The notes below the pieces were generated by a model, which searched no databases, was not told the DNA's origin, and saw only the letters and a list, made by a program, of their open reading frames with translations. The translations under genes were made by a program, and so were the position numbers. This document shows, one piece after another, positions 6,345-14,607 of a DNA stretch of 64,000 nt; the first letter of the stretch is position 1; the number at the start of each line of letters is the position of its first letter. The DNA comes from Salinigranum salinum (GTDB lineage: Archaea; Halobacteriota; Halobacteria; Halobacteriales; Haloferacaceae), in contig NZ_VTOJ01000001.1 of NCBI RefSeq assembly GCF_009176545.1, positions 434,001 through 498,000 of the forward strand. The letters are read 5' to 3'.

Positions 6345-8561
6345 TCAGCGCACCCCCGTCGAGAAGTAACTCGGGGTCGACGCGATCGTGGCCCCGTAGT
6401 TGGTTCCCCGCTGGAGCCCCTGTGTCGCCTGCGTCGCTTGCGTGGCCTGCGTCACTTGCGTGGCCTGCGTCGCTTGCGTGGCCTGACGAGCGTACGTGCT
6501 GGCTGCCAGCCCGACCGCGTAGCTGCCCCCACCTGCCTGCAGCAGGCGGTTCGTCCCCGCCGTGTACGCGGCCCTGTCCGTCGAACCCTGCAGAGGCGCG
6601 CTGCGGACGTACTCCATGCGGCTCCCGACCGCGGTGCCATCGAGTGCCGGTGCAGCGTTCGTGAGTGAGCGCCCCTCGCGCTGTCCGGCCAGCAGGAGCG
6701 GTGCGACTCGCGTGCTCGTCGTCGTCGCCGACGGTCCCACGAGGACGCCCGGCGGCCGGTCGAACTGTACGTCGACGCCGGCCGGTGGCGTCGTGAAGCG
6801 CTGGGTACTCGATGGGATCCATCCGGCGGGAGTGCCGAGGTCGTTCAGGACCCAGGCACCACCGTCGACGGGGACGCGGTGGAGGTTCGTGTAGCCCGGA
6901 TACCGCTCGACAGTTCCGGTCGTCCCGGCGATCGACATCGTGGTGCCGACGCCGTCGGTCGATCCCCGCTGGCGTTCGAGCACGCCGAGCCGGTAGGCGT
7001 TCCACGCCACCTGTCGTCCGGCGTCGGCGAACGTCACCACGATCCGTCCGTCGGCGAGCGCCTGGCGGATCGTCCTCCGCGGCGTCGCGCTGTTGAGGAC
7101 GGCCCGCCCGGTCGACGGCGACAGACTGACCGTGACGTCGGTCGACGGGAGGCTCACGCCGGACGCGTAGAACCGCGCGTCCAGGCGCTCCGGGTCCAGT
7201 ACGTTCGTGACGACGACGTTCGGCGGCGCGTCCGCTTCTCCGCCGGTCCACACGACGGCGAGCGTGTCGTCAGCGTCGACGAACCGGTCGACCCCCTCCA
7301 GTTCGCCCACCGATCCGGTCAGGACGCCGACGTGTTCCCCGCAGACGTCGACCACGAGGTCGCCGACACAGACCCGTGAGACGTCGCTGAACGAGAGTGG
7401 AGCGGTTCCCTGGCCCGAGTAGCCGATCTCGACGCCCCAGTCGTGTACGACGGACGGGGGATCTGCGATCCGCACGGTCCAGTTCCAGAGGGAGGTCGGT
7501 GGGAACGGCCCGACGTTCCCGGCCGCGTAGAAACAGGTCAGCGTCTGCCCACGGTCCAGCGAGAACAGTGCTGGCCCCCCTGCTGCACCACCGTTCGGGT
7601 CGGGACACTTGACGGCTGGCGCGGGTCCCCCACCGCCCGGGGGGAGCATGGGTCCACCCACTGCACCCGGTGGGTTCAACACCCCCGGAGCCGCTTTCGC
7701 CATATCGTCGTCGACCGGGACGTTCCCGCGCTCCCGTTGCAGGGTCGCACTGTACTCGGTCCGGTCGTACGAGCCGACGTTCTTGACGGCACACCAGAAC
7801 GTGACCGACGGCTCGCTACGGAAGTCGTAGTGGTACTTCTCACACCAGGTCTGGAGTCCCTTCGCCTCCGGGTACGCCACGATGTGGTCCTCGATCTCGC
7901 CGTCGCCGAACTCGCCCGACCCGTCCCAGTCGGCCCCGTCGACGGGCGTGTCCGTCAGCGCGACGCGCATCCACGCCCCGTCCGGGATCCGGTTGCCGTT
8001 CCCGTACGGGAATCGGGGCGGGGTCACTTCGATCGGCTCAGTCCCCTGGATCTCGACTGGGTGGTTCTGGACCGCCCACTCGGGCTCGTTTCCGATGCCC
8101 GTCCCACCCCAGTTCCCGTCCATGTCCATGTCGACGAGGACGTTGAGGTAGTAGGTCGCCCCCTGTGGCGCGCCCGCGGTCGGCGTCACGTCGACCGTCA
8201 GCTCCGTCGTCGATGGGATGCCCGACAGGACGAGATTGAACCCTCGTATCCCGTCGTCGGTGTCGCCGTTGACGACCCGCGCGTCGGGTTCGGTGTCCGC
8301 GGTCCGTCCGAGCACGACGAGCGACTCGTCGGTCCGCGCCCCGTCGGAACTCAGCAACGTCGGGAAGTTCCCCGTGGTCGCGAACAGCGAGGGGTAGCCC
8401 GTCGACTCGCCGTCGGGCGCGTCGCCGAACTCCCATGGCGACGAGGTGTGGCTACTGGCGGCCGCGTGTGGGACGGTCGAGAGGACCAGAACGACCGCGA
8501 ACAGGACGGCACCGACTCGCCGCACCGCGTCCCGGTGGTCGTCGGTCGTCTCGACCGTCAC
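6345..8561 (-). CDS. Secreted protein with GEVED-like domain and C-terminal TQ repeats
   Basis: 738 residues from GTG 8561. This start puts a signal peptide at the N-terminus (RRVGAVLFAVVLVLSTVPHA, then AxA-like AAASS); an in-frame ATG at 8705 would add 48 Arg-rich residues and bury it. Residues ~40-225 contain WEFGDAPDG...YPSLFATTG...DDGI and FGDGEIEDH, the pattern of the GEVED domain found in bacterial and archaeal surface proteins. The middle is Gly/Pro-rich with several Cys. Residues ~691-715 are a run of ATQ triplets. No sorting signal or C-terminal membrane segment is seen, so attachment may depend on the neighbouring membrane protein. An AT-rich patch at 8786-8816 may carry its promoter. 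Confidence 0.75.
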   Translation of the reverse strand: MTVETTDDHRDAVRRVGAVLFAVVLVLSTVPHAAASSHTSSPWEFGDAPDGESTGYPSLFATTGNFPTLLSSDGARTDESLVVLGRTADTEPDARVVNGDTDDGIRGFNLVLSGIPSTTELTVDVTPTAGAPQGATYYLNVLVDMDMDGNWGGTGIGNEPEWAVQNHPVEIQGTEPIEVTPPRFPYGNGNRIPDGAWMRVALTDTPVDGADWDGSGEFGDGEIEDHIVAYPEAKGLQTWCEKYHYDFRSEPSVTFWCAVKNVGSYDRTEYSATLQRERGNVPVDDDMAKAAPGVLNPPGAVGGPMLPPGGGGPAPAVKCPDPNGGAAGGPALFSLDRGQTLTCFYAAGNVGPFPPTSLWNWTVRIADPPSVVHDWGVEIGYSGQGTAPLSFSDVSRVCVGDLVVDVCGEHVGVLTGSVGELEGVDRFVDADDTLAVVWTGGEADAPPNVVVTNVLDPERLDARFYASGVSLPSTDVTVSLSPSTGRAVLNSATPRRTIRQALADGRIVVTFADAGRQVAWNAYRLGVLERQRGSTDGVGTTMSIAGTTGTVERYPGYTNLHRVPVDGGAWVLNDLGTPAGWIPSSTQRFTTPPAGVDVQFDRPPGVLVGPSATTTSTRVAPLLLAGQREGRSLTNAAPALDGTAVGSRMEYVRSAPLQGSTDRAAYTAGTNRLLQAGGGSYAVGLAASTYARQATQATQATQVTQATQATQATQGLQRGTNYGATIASTPSYFSTGVR
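6417..6488 (-). repeat. Nine-base tandem repeat coding for ATQ triplets
   Basis: Inside the secreted protein gene, about eight near-identical 9-bp units encode Ala-Thr-Gln with one Val substitution and then Gly-Leu-Gln. The unit is a multiple of three, so the copy number can vary without breaking the frame. Thr in such a stretch could be O-glycosylated. Confidence 0.8.
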
Positions 8562-8919
8562 CCCGAGCACCGATCTCGCCACGTGGCACGCTCTCGAACG
8601 CAACCGACTCGTGACCGGTGTCCGAGCGTGTTCGGTTCCTCGACTGTCGGTACGCTCCGGGCCGGTGCTGCCGCTGCTGACGTCTTCTACTCCCATATCC
8701 CCCATCCCGGTTTCGGCGCGACCGTCGGCGGTCTCCTTCGGCCTCGTGCCGCGGCTGACTTCCTCCAGACCCCTCGCTCCGCGAGATCATAAATCTTGCG
8801 AGATATTAACTAGCACTATCTTGTCGACGTCACGGGTCCCCACGTCGGCCACCGTCGTTTCCGGCCGCTCTCGCCTTCACGTCCAGTGATGGGCCGCACG
8901 CGTCCGCGATGGTTCGGAC

Positions 8920-9282
8920 TCAGATCGGCACGACGAACCGGAACAGCCAGAGGGTGACCATGCCGACGACGATCGTCGCGGTGACGTCCTCGGTCCGCCA
9001 GGCGACGCCCGCTGCGACCGCCCCGGCGAGCAGCCGGTCGGTCGTGAGCGTCCCCACGACGGTCGCTTCGATGGAGACGACCGCGGGGACGACCAGTGCG
9101 GCGAGGACCGCCGCCGGGACGTATCGCAGTGCGCGCGTCACGCGCGGCGGCACGTCGTCGATGCGACCGAACAGGTAGATGAACGACAGGCGGATGAGGT
9201 ACGTGGCGACGCCGACGGCGACGATCACGGCCCAGACGGCCGCCGTCCCGTGCGTCGTCTGTGCGAGGAACGGAGCCGTCAT
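8920..9282 (-). CDS. azlD: AzlD-type branched-chain amino acid export subunit
   Basis: 120 residues with four hydrophobic segments. The pattern AVGVATYLIRLSFIYLFGR near the N-terminus and RALRYVPAAVLAALVVP are typical of AzlD, the small membrane subunit that works with AzlC to export branched-chain amino acids. Its ATG overlaps the AzlC stop by four bases (ATGA at 9279-9282), so translation is coupled. The substrate is inferred from the family. Confidence 0.87.
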   Translation of the reverse strand: MTAPFLAQTTHGTAAVWAVIVAVGVATYLIRLSFIYLFGRIDDVPPRVTRALRYVPAAVLAALVVPAVVSIEATVVGTLTTDRLLAGAVAAGVAWRTEDVTATIVVGMVTLWLFRFVVPI

Positions 9283-10100
9283 CGGCCGCGAGTCCCCTCC
9301 ACGACGAGCGCGACGCCGACGCCGACCACGGCGGCGACTGGCAGCCCCAGGTGGTACGGCAACCCGGTCCCCGCGAGCGCGACGACGCCCGCCACGGCAC
9401 CAGCGACGAGCGTCGACCCGTCTTCGAGCTGTGGCACGAGGAGCGCGAGGAAGACGAGGGGGACGGCGAAGTCGAGTCCCCAGGCGTCCGGGATCCCCCG
9501 CCCGAGCCCGACGCCGACGGCGGTGGTGACGACCCAGACCACCCAGAGACAGCCGCTGACGCCGAGGAAGAACCAGTCGCGATCTCTCGCGTCGGCTGTC
9601 TCCAGGGCACCGTCGCCGTCGGGGACCGCCTCCGTGCCCTTCGTCGGGTCGTCCGTCGCGTCACCGCCCGTGGGCGCGTCCGTCCCGTTGCTGTCCGTGG
9701 ACTCACCCGCCCCGTCGGTCTCCGCCGGGTCGGTCGTGTACCGTGCGATCGAGAGCGCGTACGCCTGGTCCGTGAGGAAGTACGCGAGGACGGCTTTCCA
9801 GCGCGAGCCGTACCGCTGGAAGTACGGGGCGATCGAGGCCGAGTACATCAGGATGCGGAGGTTGACGACGACGCCGGTGAGCACCACGACGACCAGGTTA
9901 GCGTCGGTCCGCAGCAGGTCGACGACCGCGAGCTGGGCGGCACCGGCGAAGACGACGACGGACATCCCGACCGCGGCGACGGGCGAGAGGCCGGCGTCGA
10001 CCGCCGCGACGCCGGCGACGAGACCGAACGGGATCAGACCGACCGTGAGGGGCAGCGCCGCCCGGATTCCCTCTCGGGCGGCGGTCGGGATGCGGGGCAT
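9279..10100 (-). CDS. azlC: AzlC-type branched-chain amino acid export permease with an acidic loop insertion
   Basis: 273 residues. The N-terminal half has the AzlC pattern: GIRAALPLTVGLIPFGLVAG, FAGAAQLAVVDLL and NLRILMYSASIAPYF, ending in FLTDQAYALS. Residues ~122-168 are then a Thr/Asp/Glu/Gly-rich hydrophilic stretch that interrupts the membrane domain and is absent from typical AzlC proteins as I know them. The remaining helices follow from DRDWFFLGVSG. ATG 10100 is chosen because the family N-terminus begins there; an upstream extension to 10334 is poor in acidic residues. Operon with azlD. Confidence 0.87.
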   Translation of the reverse strand: MPRIPTAAREGIRAALPLTVGLIPFGLVAGVAAVDAGLSPVAAVGMSVVVFAGAAQLAVVDLLRTDANLVVVVLTGVVVNLRILMYSASIAPYFQRYGSRWKAVLAYFLTDQAYALSIARYTTDPAETDGAGESTDSNGTDAPTGGDATDDPTKGTEAVPDGDGALETADARDRDWFFLGVSGCLWVVWVVTTAVGVGLGRGIPDAWGLDFAVPLVFLALLVPQLEDGSTLVAGAVAGVVALAGTGLPYHLGLPVAAVVGVGVALVVEGTRGR

Positions 10101-10459
10101 TACTCGTGGGAGACACCCGGTCGAAGAAACCGCTTTCCGTTCGTCGCGACCGCCGTCCAGCCGGCTGTCGAGCAGCCTGACGGTCCACGTGACTCCGCGT
10201 TCGAGCGCCCGGAGCCACGCTTGGTCCGTGACCCCCCGAGCCGAGCCACGCGTGACCGATCCACTGGACCCATCGGGTCGGTCAGGCCCCGCGGGCTGCC
10301 GACCGCCACGGTAGCCACCGGTGTATTCAACCAAATGACAATAGCTATAGTTCGGGGTGACGTAGCTGGACTGCGCGTCCTCGGGGCTCTCGCGTGGTGG
10401 CGCTCCATCCGGACGAACGCTGGCGTAACGAGTTCAGCCCGATCCGACGCGTCTACACC
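10101..10459. other. Intergenic region between divergent azlC and a Tat-exported protein
   Basis: No convincing gene is seen on either strand. The centre (10325-10355) is AT-rich around AATAGCTATAG and probably holds promoters for one or both divergent genes. Confidence 0.4.
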
Positions 10460-11407
10460 ATGAGAGACCCTACTCTTCTTCCGCACCAGTCACACCTGTC
10501 GCTCTCCCGTCGCTCCTGCCTGCTGGTGGTCGGCGCAGTCGTCACCGGCTTCGGTTCGAATCCCGCGGCGGCCACCGGTTCCGAGCGTCCGTTCGAGGCG
10601 ACCGTCTCGTGTGACGTCCACCAGCCGGCACGTGTCACCGTCACGAACGTCAGCGACGAGACATACCAGCTCCGCGACATCGACTCCGAGGGGGTCGACG
10701 CCGTCGACGGACGGCCCGTCCTCGGACCCGGTGACTCGTACACGAACCACGGGGTGTCGAACGGAACCGCCGTGCTCCGAGCGTTCGACCCCGAAAGTGG
10801 CACGCCTGTTGGTGGGACACTGCGGGTGGAAATCGACTGCCGAGTACCGACGAAACAACCGCTCGAGGCGACGAGTAGCGGCGGGACGGTCAGGATTCGG
10901 AACGTCTCCGACGGGCCCGTCGAAGTGCGTGATCTCGACCGCGAGGGCGGTGACCTCCTGTCCGGTCGCCCCGTGGTGGGACCGGACGAGGTCCTGGAGA
11001 TAACGGGAGTCGACGGCGGTACGTACTACGTCCAGGCGTGGGACACCGACGACGACTCCCCGCTGGCTCCCCCGGTAGAACTCGTCGTCGATGGCGTGGA
11101 ACGAGCGTTCTTCGACGTCACGAGCGTCGGAACCGGGTCGAGCACCACCGCGGGAGATCCGTTCGACGTGTCCGCGTCCCTCACTAACACCGGGAGCGGC
11201 GCCGGCACGCGGACCGTTGAACTCCGCTTCGACGACGAGACGGTCGCGACGATGGAGGTGACGCTCGACCCCGACGAATCGGCCGACATCGAGTTCGTTC
11301 TCCCGGGTGAGCGGACCATCGACTTCGAACCCAACCGTTCGTACACGGTGACCGTCGACACAGGTGACGACGCCGCGTCCACCGAGAAGTACGTCCTCCC
11401 ACCGTAG
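10460..11407 (+). CDS. Tat-exported protein with two repeat domains and a CARDB-like domain
   Basis: 315 residues. The N-terminus has a twin-arginine signal (SLSRRSCLLVVGAVVTGFG, cleavage near PAAATG), as most haloarchaeal secreted proteins do. Two related beta-domains follow. One runs ~35-125 (ARVTVTNVSDETYQLRDID...GRPVLGPGDS) and one ~130-205 (GTVRIRNVSDGPVEVRDLD...GRPVVGPDEV). Residues ~215-315 (FDVSASLTNTGSGAGTRTVEL, FDDETVATMEVTLDPDES) look like a CARDB adhesion-type domain. No anchor is seen, so it is probably released or surface-associated. Function unknown. Confidence 0.8.
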   Translation: MRDPTLLPHQSHLSLSRRSCLLVVGAVVTGFGSNPAAATGSERPFEATVSCDVHQPARVTVTNVSDETYQLRDIDSEGVDAVDGRPVLGPGDSYTNHGVSNGTAVLRAFDPESGTPVGGTLRVEIDCRVPTKQPLEATSSGGTVRIRNVSDGPVEVRDLDREGGDLLSGRPVVGPDEVLEITGVDGGTYYVQAWDTDDDSPLAPPVELVVDGVERAFFDVTSVGTGSSTTAGDPFDVSASLTNTGSGAGTRTVELRFDDETVATMEVTLDPDESADIEFVLPGERTIDFEPNRSYTVTVDTGDDAASTEKYVLPP

Positions 11408-11435
11408 GCGGTCGACGTCGCTCCCGGCGCCACGG

Positions 11436-11822
11436 TCACTCCGCGTCTCTGTGTCCCGCTGTCCCGGTCCCGACCATCACCGCGCTCCGGATCTCGAGCG
11501 CGTTCTCGAACTCGTCGCGACGTTCCAGCCGGCTCCCGAGCCGCCGGAGCTGTTCCTCGTGGGCCCGGCGGACCGCCTCCTGTTCCCGTCGCGTGAGGTC
11601 GAGCCGGTCGCCGACCGTCTCCCAGTGGTCGAGCGGCACGAGGAACAGCCACCGTTCTGGCGACTCGTAGACGGCCTCGTACGCGCGGCGGTACTCCTCG
11701 AACCGCGGTCCGAGGTCGGCCTGGACGCGGTCGACGAGCCGCGGGAGCTCCGTCGTCGGGACGCTGGCTTTCGCCGCCGCGAGCAACAGCACCTGTCCGT
11801 CGAGTGGATCGCCGCGCGCCAT
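11436..11822 (-). CDS. Conserved haloarchaeal protein of unknown function, third gene of the SAMP operon
   Basis: 128 residues, soluble, mostly helical and highly charged (RRAYEAVYESPERWLFLVPL, then RREQEAVRRAHEEQLRRLG). No catalytic motif is recognised. It starts at ATG 11822, one base after the stop of the preceding 84-residue gene, so it is the last gene of a three-gene operon behind the SAMP/MoaD-like modifier. A role connected with that system is inferred only from position. Confidence 0.72.
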   Translation of the reverse strand: MARGDPLDGQVLLLAAAKASVPTTELPRLVDRVQADLGPRFEEYRRAYEAVYESPERWLFLVPLDHWETVGDRLDLTRREQEAVRRAHEEQLRRLGSRLERRDEFENALEIRSAVMVGTGTAGHRDAE

Positions 11823-11823
11823 C

Positions 11824-12078
11824 TCAGCCGCCGGCGCGCATCGCCTTCTGCGCGAACCGTTCGACGAGCGTCTCGAGCGTCTCGTCGTCCCCCTCGAAGA
11901 CGACCTCGACCTCGTTGAGGCTGAGCGTCGGCCCGACCGTCGCCTTCGACTCCGAGAGCGTCGCCTCCCAGCCGTCGCCGACGACGTGTCCCGTGTCGAC
12001 CTCCTCCCCGCCCAGATTCGTCAGGTAGTGGACCGCGAGCCGCCGCGAGATGCCCCGGAACGACCGCTCTACTCTCAT
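11824..12078 (-). CDS. Small conserved haloarchaeal protein of unknown function, second gene of the SAMP operon
   Basis: 84 residues: MRVERSFRGISRRLAVHYL, then a beta-rich body with GDGWEATLSESKATVGPTL, ending in a short helix. No known family is recognised. Its ATG overlaps the stop of the SAMP-like gene by four bases (ATGA, 12075-12078), so the two are translationally coupled. That suggests a product working with the modifier or in sulfur/molybdopterin chemistry, which is inference from context. Confidence 0.75.
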   Translation of the reverse strand: MRVERSFRGISRRLAVHYLTNLGGEEVDTGHVVGDGWEATLSESKATVGPTLSLNEVEVVFEGDDETLETLVERFAQKAMRAGG

Positions 12079-12359
12079 CTCCCTCCCCCGGCGACGGGGG
12101 GGAAGATGCTCACCGTGTCGCCGTCGTCGACCCTCGTGTCGATCCCCTCCATGTGGAGCACCTCCCGTCCGTTCTTCAGCACGTTGATCTGCGGCTTGAG
12201 GTCGCCGTCGATGATGAGTTCGCCGCCGAGTTCTTCGTACTCCGCCTCCAGCCTCTCCAGCACCTCGCCGATCGTCGTCCCGTCCGCGTAGTCGCGGTCG
12301 ATGGTTTTCGAGCCGACGATCTCTCGAAACGTCGCGAAGAACTTCAGCGTGATCTGCAT
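12075..12359 (-). CDS. MoaD-like ubiquitin-fold modifier (SAMP3-like)
   Basis: 94 residues with a beta-grasp fold pattern: MQITLKFFATFREIVGSK, then PQINVLKNGREVLHMEG and DDGDTVSIFPPVAGGG. SAMP/MoaD proteins are adenylated at a C-terminal diglycine and carry sulfur for molybdopterin or are conjugated to lysines. The sequence is closest in feel to Haloferax SAMP3. Unusually, the chain ends VAGGGR, with an Arg after the glycines, so the diglycine is not terminal. Activation would need removal of that residue, or the protein may differ in function. First gene of a three-gene coupled operon. Confidence 0.85.
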   Translation of the reverse strand: MQITLKFFATFREIVGSKTIDRDYADGTTIGEVLERLEAEYEELGGELIIDGDLKPQINVLKNGREVLHMEGIDTRVDDGDTVSIFPPVAGGGR

Positions 12360-12436
12360 GGTGAGAGAGAACGCTGCCACGGATAAAAACGTACGCCGGG
12401 TCTGGCGCTCGTGGTGGACGGCCGTCGACGCCGGTC

Positions 12437-12829
12437 TCAGCGGTTCCCGAACCGGATCCCGTCCTCGACGATCCGGTGGTTCCGCTCGCGGTCGACGTGG
12501 TCGGCGAGCCACTCGTGTTCGTGTATCTGGAGCACGAGGTCGGCCTGGAGGTTGCGCCAGGCGATGGCGTAGATGGGCGACTGTCCCCACGCGCGGAGTT
12601 CGGGGACGAACTCGTCGTAGCGCTCCAGATGTTCCTCGAGGCGTTCCAGCGCGTCGACGACGTGGCTCGCCGCCTCGGCCTCCGAGTCGGCCGCCTCGAT
12701 CGCCCGGTTCAGCTGCGACTCCATCCCCGCTACCGCCCGTTTCATGTCCTGCGCCGGGTCGCCCTCGCTGTCCGGCAGCGACTCCAGTATCTGCTGTGGA
12801 ACCCCGATTTCGACGTGTTCGTCGACCAT
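12437..12829 (-). CDS. Helical haloarchaeal protein of unknown function
   Basis: 130 residues from ATG 12829 (MVDEHVEIGVPQQILESLP); a longer reading from 12907 adds a non-acidic leader. The protein is acidic and mostly helical (ALERLEEHLERYDEFVPEL), with conserved-looking RNLQADLVLQIHEHEWLADH near the end. The His/Glu cluster HEHEW could bind metal, but no family is recognised. It lies upstream of the SAMP operon on the same strand, 77 bases away, and may share its transcript. Confidence 0.7.
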   Translation of the reverse strand: MVDEHVEIGVPQQILESLPDSEGDPAQDMKRAVAGMESQLNRAIEAADSEAEAASHVVDALERLEEHLERYDEFVPELRAWGQSPIYAIAWRNLQADLVLQIHEHEWLADHVDRERNHRIVEDGIRFGNR

Positions 12830-12903
12830 ACCGCCCGGGAAGGGAGAGAGCGACAAAAAGCTGGTCACCCGTCCCGCCCCCGTCTCCGACCACGGATGAC
12901 CCG

Positions 12904-13296
12904 TCACTCGTCGGCGTTCGGCTGCCGCTCGTCCCGACGTTCCTCCACGTCGTCGCCTCCCGCTCGCTCGTCGGTGTCGTCGCTGTCTCTCTCGTGTTCG
13001 CCAGTGTCGTCGCTGTCTCTCCCGTGTTCGCCAGTGTCGTCGCCGTCGTGTCGCGCCGGATCGTTCTCGCAGCCGTCGGTGTCGTGCCCGTCGACGAACG
13101 CCCGCAGTTCCGTCGCACAGGAGCGACAGAGCAACACACGGAGCCGCCCCTCCGCGTCGAGCACGTCGACCGCGGCGTAGACGTCGCCGGGATCGATGGC
13201 CGCGTCACAACGTCGGCAGTGGTGAGTACGACGGACCACAGCCTGCGGCACGCTCCCGAGTGCGAAAAACGGCGGGGTCGAGGGGTACCGTCTCAC
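12904..13296 (-). CDS. Zinc-ribbon protein with acidic repeat tail
   Basis: 130 residues; GTG 13251 is an alternative start giving 115. The N-terminal half has CRRC and CRSC pairs around VYAAVDVLDAEGRLRVLL, a two-strand zinc ribbon. The C-terminal half is low complexity, with the unit DDTGEHxRDSDDTGEHERDS repeated, very acidic and probably disordered. Short regulatory or nucleic-acid-binding proteins of this design are common in haloarchaea; the role is unknown. Confidence 0.65.
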   Translation of the reverse strand: MRRYPSTPPFFALGSVPQAVVRRTHHCRRCDAAIDPGDVYAAVDVLDAEGRLRVLLCRSCATELRAFVDGHDTDGCENDPARHDGDDTGEHGRDSDDTGEHERDSDDTDERAGGDDVEERRDERQPNADE

Positions 13297-13339
13297 CTGA
13301 CGCGCTCTCTTCCGGCTCGTTCCGACACCGAACCCCGAC

Positions 13340-14530
13340 TCACCGTTCGAACTGGCGGCGGAACACGACGACGCCCGCGAGTGCGAGCAGGTTCAGTCCC
13401 GCGAGCGTGAAGAAGCCGGCACCGTACGCGCCGGTGAGGTCGCGTGCGGCGCCGGTGACGGCGGGGAGGACGATCGAGCCGGCGTTCCCCGCGCCGACGA
13501 CGACCGCGAGCGCGGCCCCGTCGCGCGGCGTCGCCCGGGCCGCGACGGCGTAGACGGCACCGAACGGGAGCGACACCGCGAACATCGCCAGCGGTGGCAG
13601 GACGGCGACGACCGCCGTGGGTAGATCCAGCGTGAGGGCACCGAAGCCGACGACTGCTAGCCCGGTGCCCCCTGCGATGAGCGTCGCGTCGCGTAGCCAC
13701 CCGTTGGCGACGGCGACCCCACCGAGCGACCGGCCGACCGTGGCCACGACGAGGACGAACACGCTCAGCGGGCCGACCAGCCCGAGATCCGTGTAGTACG
13801 CCGTCACGAACGTCGACAGCGTCACGAACGAGCCGATGACTGCGACGTACGACAGCGCCGCAAGCAGGACGACCGGGTGCCGGACGACCGACACGCGGTC
13901 GGCTCCCCTCTCCGAGCCCTCGGAACCGTCACCCCGCGAGCGCGAGGGTGCCGGCGGTCGCGTCGTCCGGTCCCCACGCGTCCGGACACAGAGCGCCACC
14001 GCAGGGAGCGCCAGCAGCGCGCCCGGGGCGTGGATCGGCCCGACGCCCGGCGTCGCCGCGGCGACGTCGGCGAGCAGCGGCGTGACGAGAAAGCCCGTGG
14101 CGCCGCCGAGCGTGAGGAGCCCGCCGTACACGCCCTGCTGTCGCGTCGTCGCCGCCCCGGTGTGGAGCCGCGCGAGTTGCGTCGCGCCGACGCTCAGGAT
14201 GAACCCGCCGACGACGCCCCACACGCCCCGCAGCACGAGCAACGCCGGAAACGACGAGACGAGGTCGAGCCCGACCGCGAGCACGGCGTGGCAGGCCGTC
14301 GCCCACAGGAGGAGCCGCGCGGTCGGGTAGCGGTTCGTGAGCCGCGAGGCGAGCGGCTGTGCGACGACGAACGCGCCGAGCGCCGCGCTCGTCAGGAGGC
14401 CGAACGACGCGAAGTCGATCCCGAGTCGCGTCGTGAGCGAGACGGGCACCGCCGCGTACGCGAAGATGACGTAGCCGACGGAGACGACGGCCGCGTGTGG
14501 CGTGAGTCGGAGTGCTCGCGTCGCGTTCAT
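13340..14530 (-). CDS. Major facilitator superfamily transporter
   Basis: 396 residues with about twelve hydrophobic segments and a central hydrophilic loop (residues ~190-215, Arg/Ser/Gly-rich), the 6+6 layout of MFS. ATG 14530 begins MNATRALRLTPHAAVVSVGY just before helix 1. Recognisable pieces are FVVAQPLASRLTNRYPTARL after helix 2 and GVWGVVGGFILSVGATQLAR in helix 4. The substrate cannot be told. The gene is followed by a zinc-ribbon gene on the same strand and preceded by arcS. Confidence 0.85.
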   Translation of the reverse strand: MNATRALRLTPHAAVVSVGYVIFAYAAVPVSLTTRLGIDFASFGLLTSAALGAFVVAQPLASRLTNRYPTARLLLWATACHAVLAVGLDLVSSFPALLVLRGVWGVVGGFILSVGATQLARLHTGAATTRQQGVYGGLLTLGGATGFLVTPLLADVAAATPGVGPIHAPGALLALPAVALCVRTRGDRTTRPPAPSRSRGDGSEGSERGADRVSVVRHPVVLLAALSYVAVIGSFVTLSTFVTAYYTDLGLVGPLSVFVLVVATVGRSLGGVAVANGWLRDATLIAGGTGLAVVGFGALTLDLPTAVVAVLPPLAMFAVSLPFGAVYAVAARATPRDGAALAVVVGAGNAGSIVLPAVTGAARDLTGAYGAGFFTLAGLNLLALAGVVVFRRQFER

Positions 14531-14607
14531 CCCCGGGAACCGTTCGACCGGCTCGGCCCGCTGGCGCGTTCCGGCTTCGCCCCTGGACGACCGATCTCGT
14601 GTCGCAC

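Noticed and set aside
6345..7251. Long minus-strand reading that extends the 5833 gene to 472 codons
   Set aside because: The upstream extension is Arg-rich and non-acidic, and runs in another frame of the GEVED-like gene; a signal anchor begins at ATG 6342.
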